Assembly (NCBI GenBank): GCA_003455595.1
Contig: DMQT01000164.1
Span: forward strand, 2,778-7,831
DNA length: 5,054 nucleotides
Direction: 5' to 3'
Source of the DNA: Betaproteobacteria bacterium
GTDB lineage: Bacteria > Pseudomonadota > Gammaproteobacteria > Burkholderiales > Sulfuriferulaceae
Both the position numbers and the translations under genes were made by a program. The notes under the pieces are model-generated. The model ran no database searches. It was not told where the DNA came from and was given only the letters and a program-made list of their open reading frames with translations. Each line of letters starts with the position of its first letter. The stretch's first letter is position 1. Shown piece after piece: positions 4,636-5,054 of this stretch.

Positions 4636-5054
4636 ATGATTGCGCAGGAATTGGAAGTCAGTTTGCACATGGCATTTATGGAAGCTCGTCAGAAACGCCA
4701 TGAATTCATTACGGTCGAACACCTGCTGCTGGCCATGCTGGATAACCCATCGGCAGCCGAAGTGCTGCGTGCGTGCGGGGCCAATGCGGATGAGTTGCGT
4801 AAAGGCGTGGCTGATTTCATCGCGGAACATACTCCAATTGTAGCCGGCACCGACGAAGTGGACACGCAGCCCACATTGGGATTTCAGCGCGTCATTCAGC
4901 GTGCGATTTTGCACGTGCAGTCTTCGGGCAAAAAAGAGGTCACCGGTGCAAACGTGCTGGTAGCCATATTTGGCGAAAAAGATTCACACGCGGCTTATTT
5001 CCTTAATCAACAAGGCGTAACACGTCTGGATGTAGTTAACTTCATCTCTCATGG
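4636..5054 (+). CDS. clpA: ClpA, ATPase subunit of ClpAP protease (N-terminal part, cut by window end)
   Basis: The first 139 full codons of ClpA, the AAA+ unfoldase that threads substrates into ClpP. Only the N-terminal domain is in the window: a double Clp-N repeat, first about residues 1-60 (HEFITVEHLLLAML) and second about 80-139 (LGFQRVIQRAILHVQSSG, then EVTGANVLVAIF), the surface where ClpS docks. The segment ends at NFISHG, where the linker to the first AAA+ module should follow, so no Walker motifs are visible yet. It matches E. coli ClpA closely from memory, including AAYFL and LDVVNFISHG, which sets it apart from ClpB and ClpC. ATG at 4636 begins one base after the clpS stop, with GGAGG (4622-4626) inside the end of clpS at 9 bases spacing, so translation with clpS is likely coupled. 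Confidence 0.96.
   Translation, partial: MIAQELEVSLHMAFMEARQKRHEFITVEHLLLAMLDNPSAAEVLRACGANADELRKGVADFIAEHTPIVAGTDEVDTQPTLGFQRVIQRAILHVQSSGKKEVTGANVLVAIFGEKDSHAAYFLNQQGVTRLDVVNFISH

Noticed and set aside
4308..4670. Minus-strand open frame of 120 codons opposite clpS
   Set aside because: Antisense shadow of clpS with many His and Cys residues and no family resemblance.
4501..4914. Minus-strand open frame of 137 codons opposite clpS/clpA
   Set aside because: Antisense to two well-conserved genes; no ribosome binding site or recognisable protein features.

Overview
The window looks like core chromosome of a proteobacterium, most likely a betaproteobacterium (for example the Nitrosomonadales/Gallionella side). 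GC is moderate, by eye a little over 50%. The placement rests on protein resemblance only: glucokinase, RluE, NADP-isocitrate dehydrogenase, ClpS and ClpA all align from memory with E. coli proteins but differ clearly, and the 67-residue cold shock protein and the ClpS N-terminus have a betaproteobacterial look. There are no mobile elements, tRNAs, rRNAs or CRISPR arrays.

Layout: (1) Positions 1-1048 hold the last 24 codons of an unidentified gene, overlapping by 8 bases a GTG-started glucokinase gene (glk). A symmetric hairpin at 1063-1090 separates glk from the converging gene and can terminate both. (2) Positions 1107-2004, minus strand: a small exported Ala/Lys/His-rich protein resembling acid-shock protein Asr in composition, then rluE, the pseudouridine synthase for 23S rRNA. 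(3) Positions 2064-3302, plus strand: icd, NADP-dependent isocitrate dehydrogenase, divergent from rluE across 59 bp. The same divergent rluE/icd pair exists in E. coli. (4) Positions 3312-3755, minus strand: two tiny unrecognised genes that look translationally coupled. Their end abuts the end of icd at a long imperfect hairpin. (5) Positions 3838-4092, minus strand: a cold shock protein gene with a strong intrinsic terminator, a long leader and a good sigma-70 promoter. (6) Positions 4326-5054, plus strand: clpS and the start of clpA (cut by the window end), divergent from the cold shock gene. This matches the E. coli cspD/clpS-clpA order.

Functionally the window joins central carbon metabolism (glucose phosphorylation, TCA cycle), ribosome modification, cold or stress RNA chaperoning and N-degron proteolysis (ClpS delivers substrates to ClpAP). 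Most of it is ordinary housekeeping. The points most worth a second look are the coupled pair of unknown small genes at 3312-3755, a His-to-Asn change at a glucose-contact position of glucokinase, the tandem His/Lys repeat in the small exported protein, and the compact shared control regions. I saw no convincing new multi-gene system.
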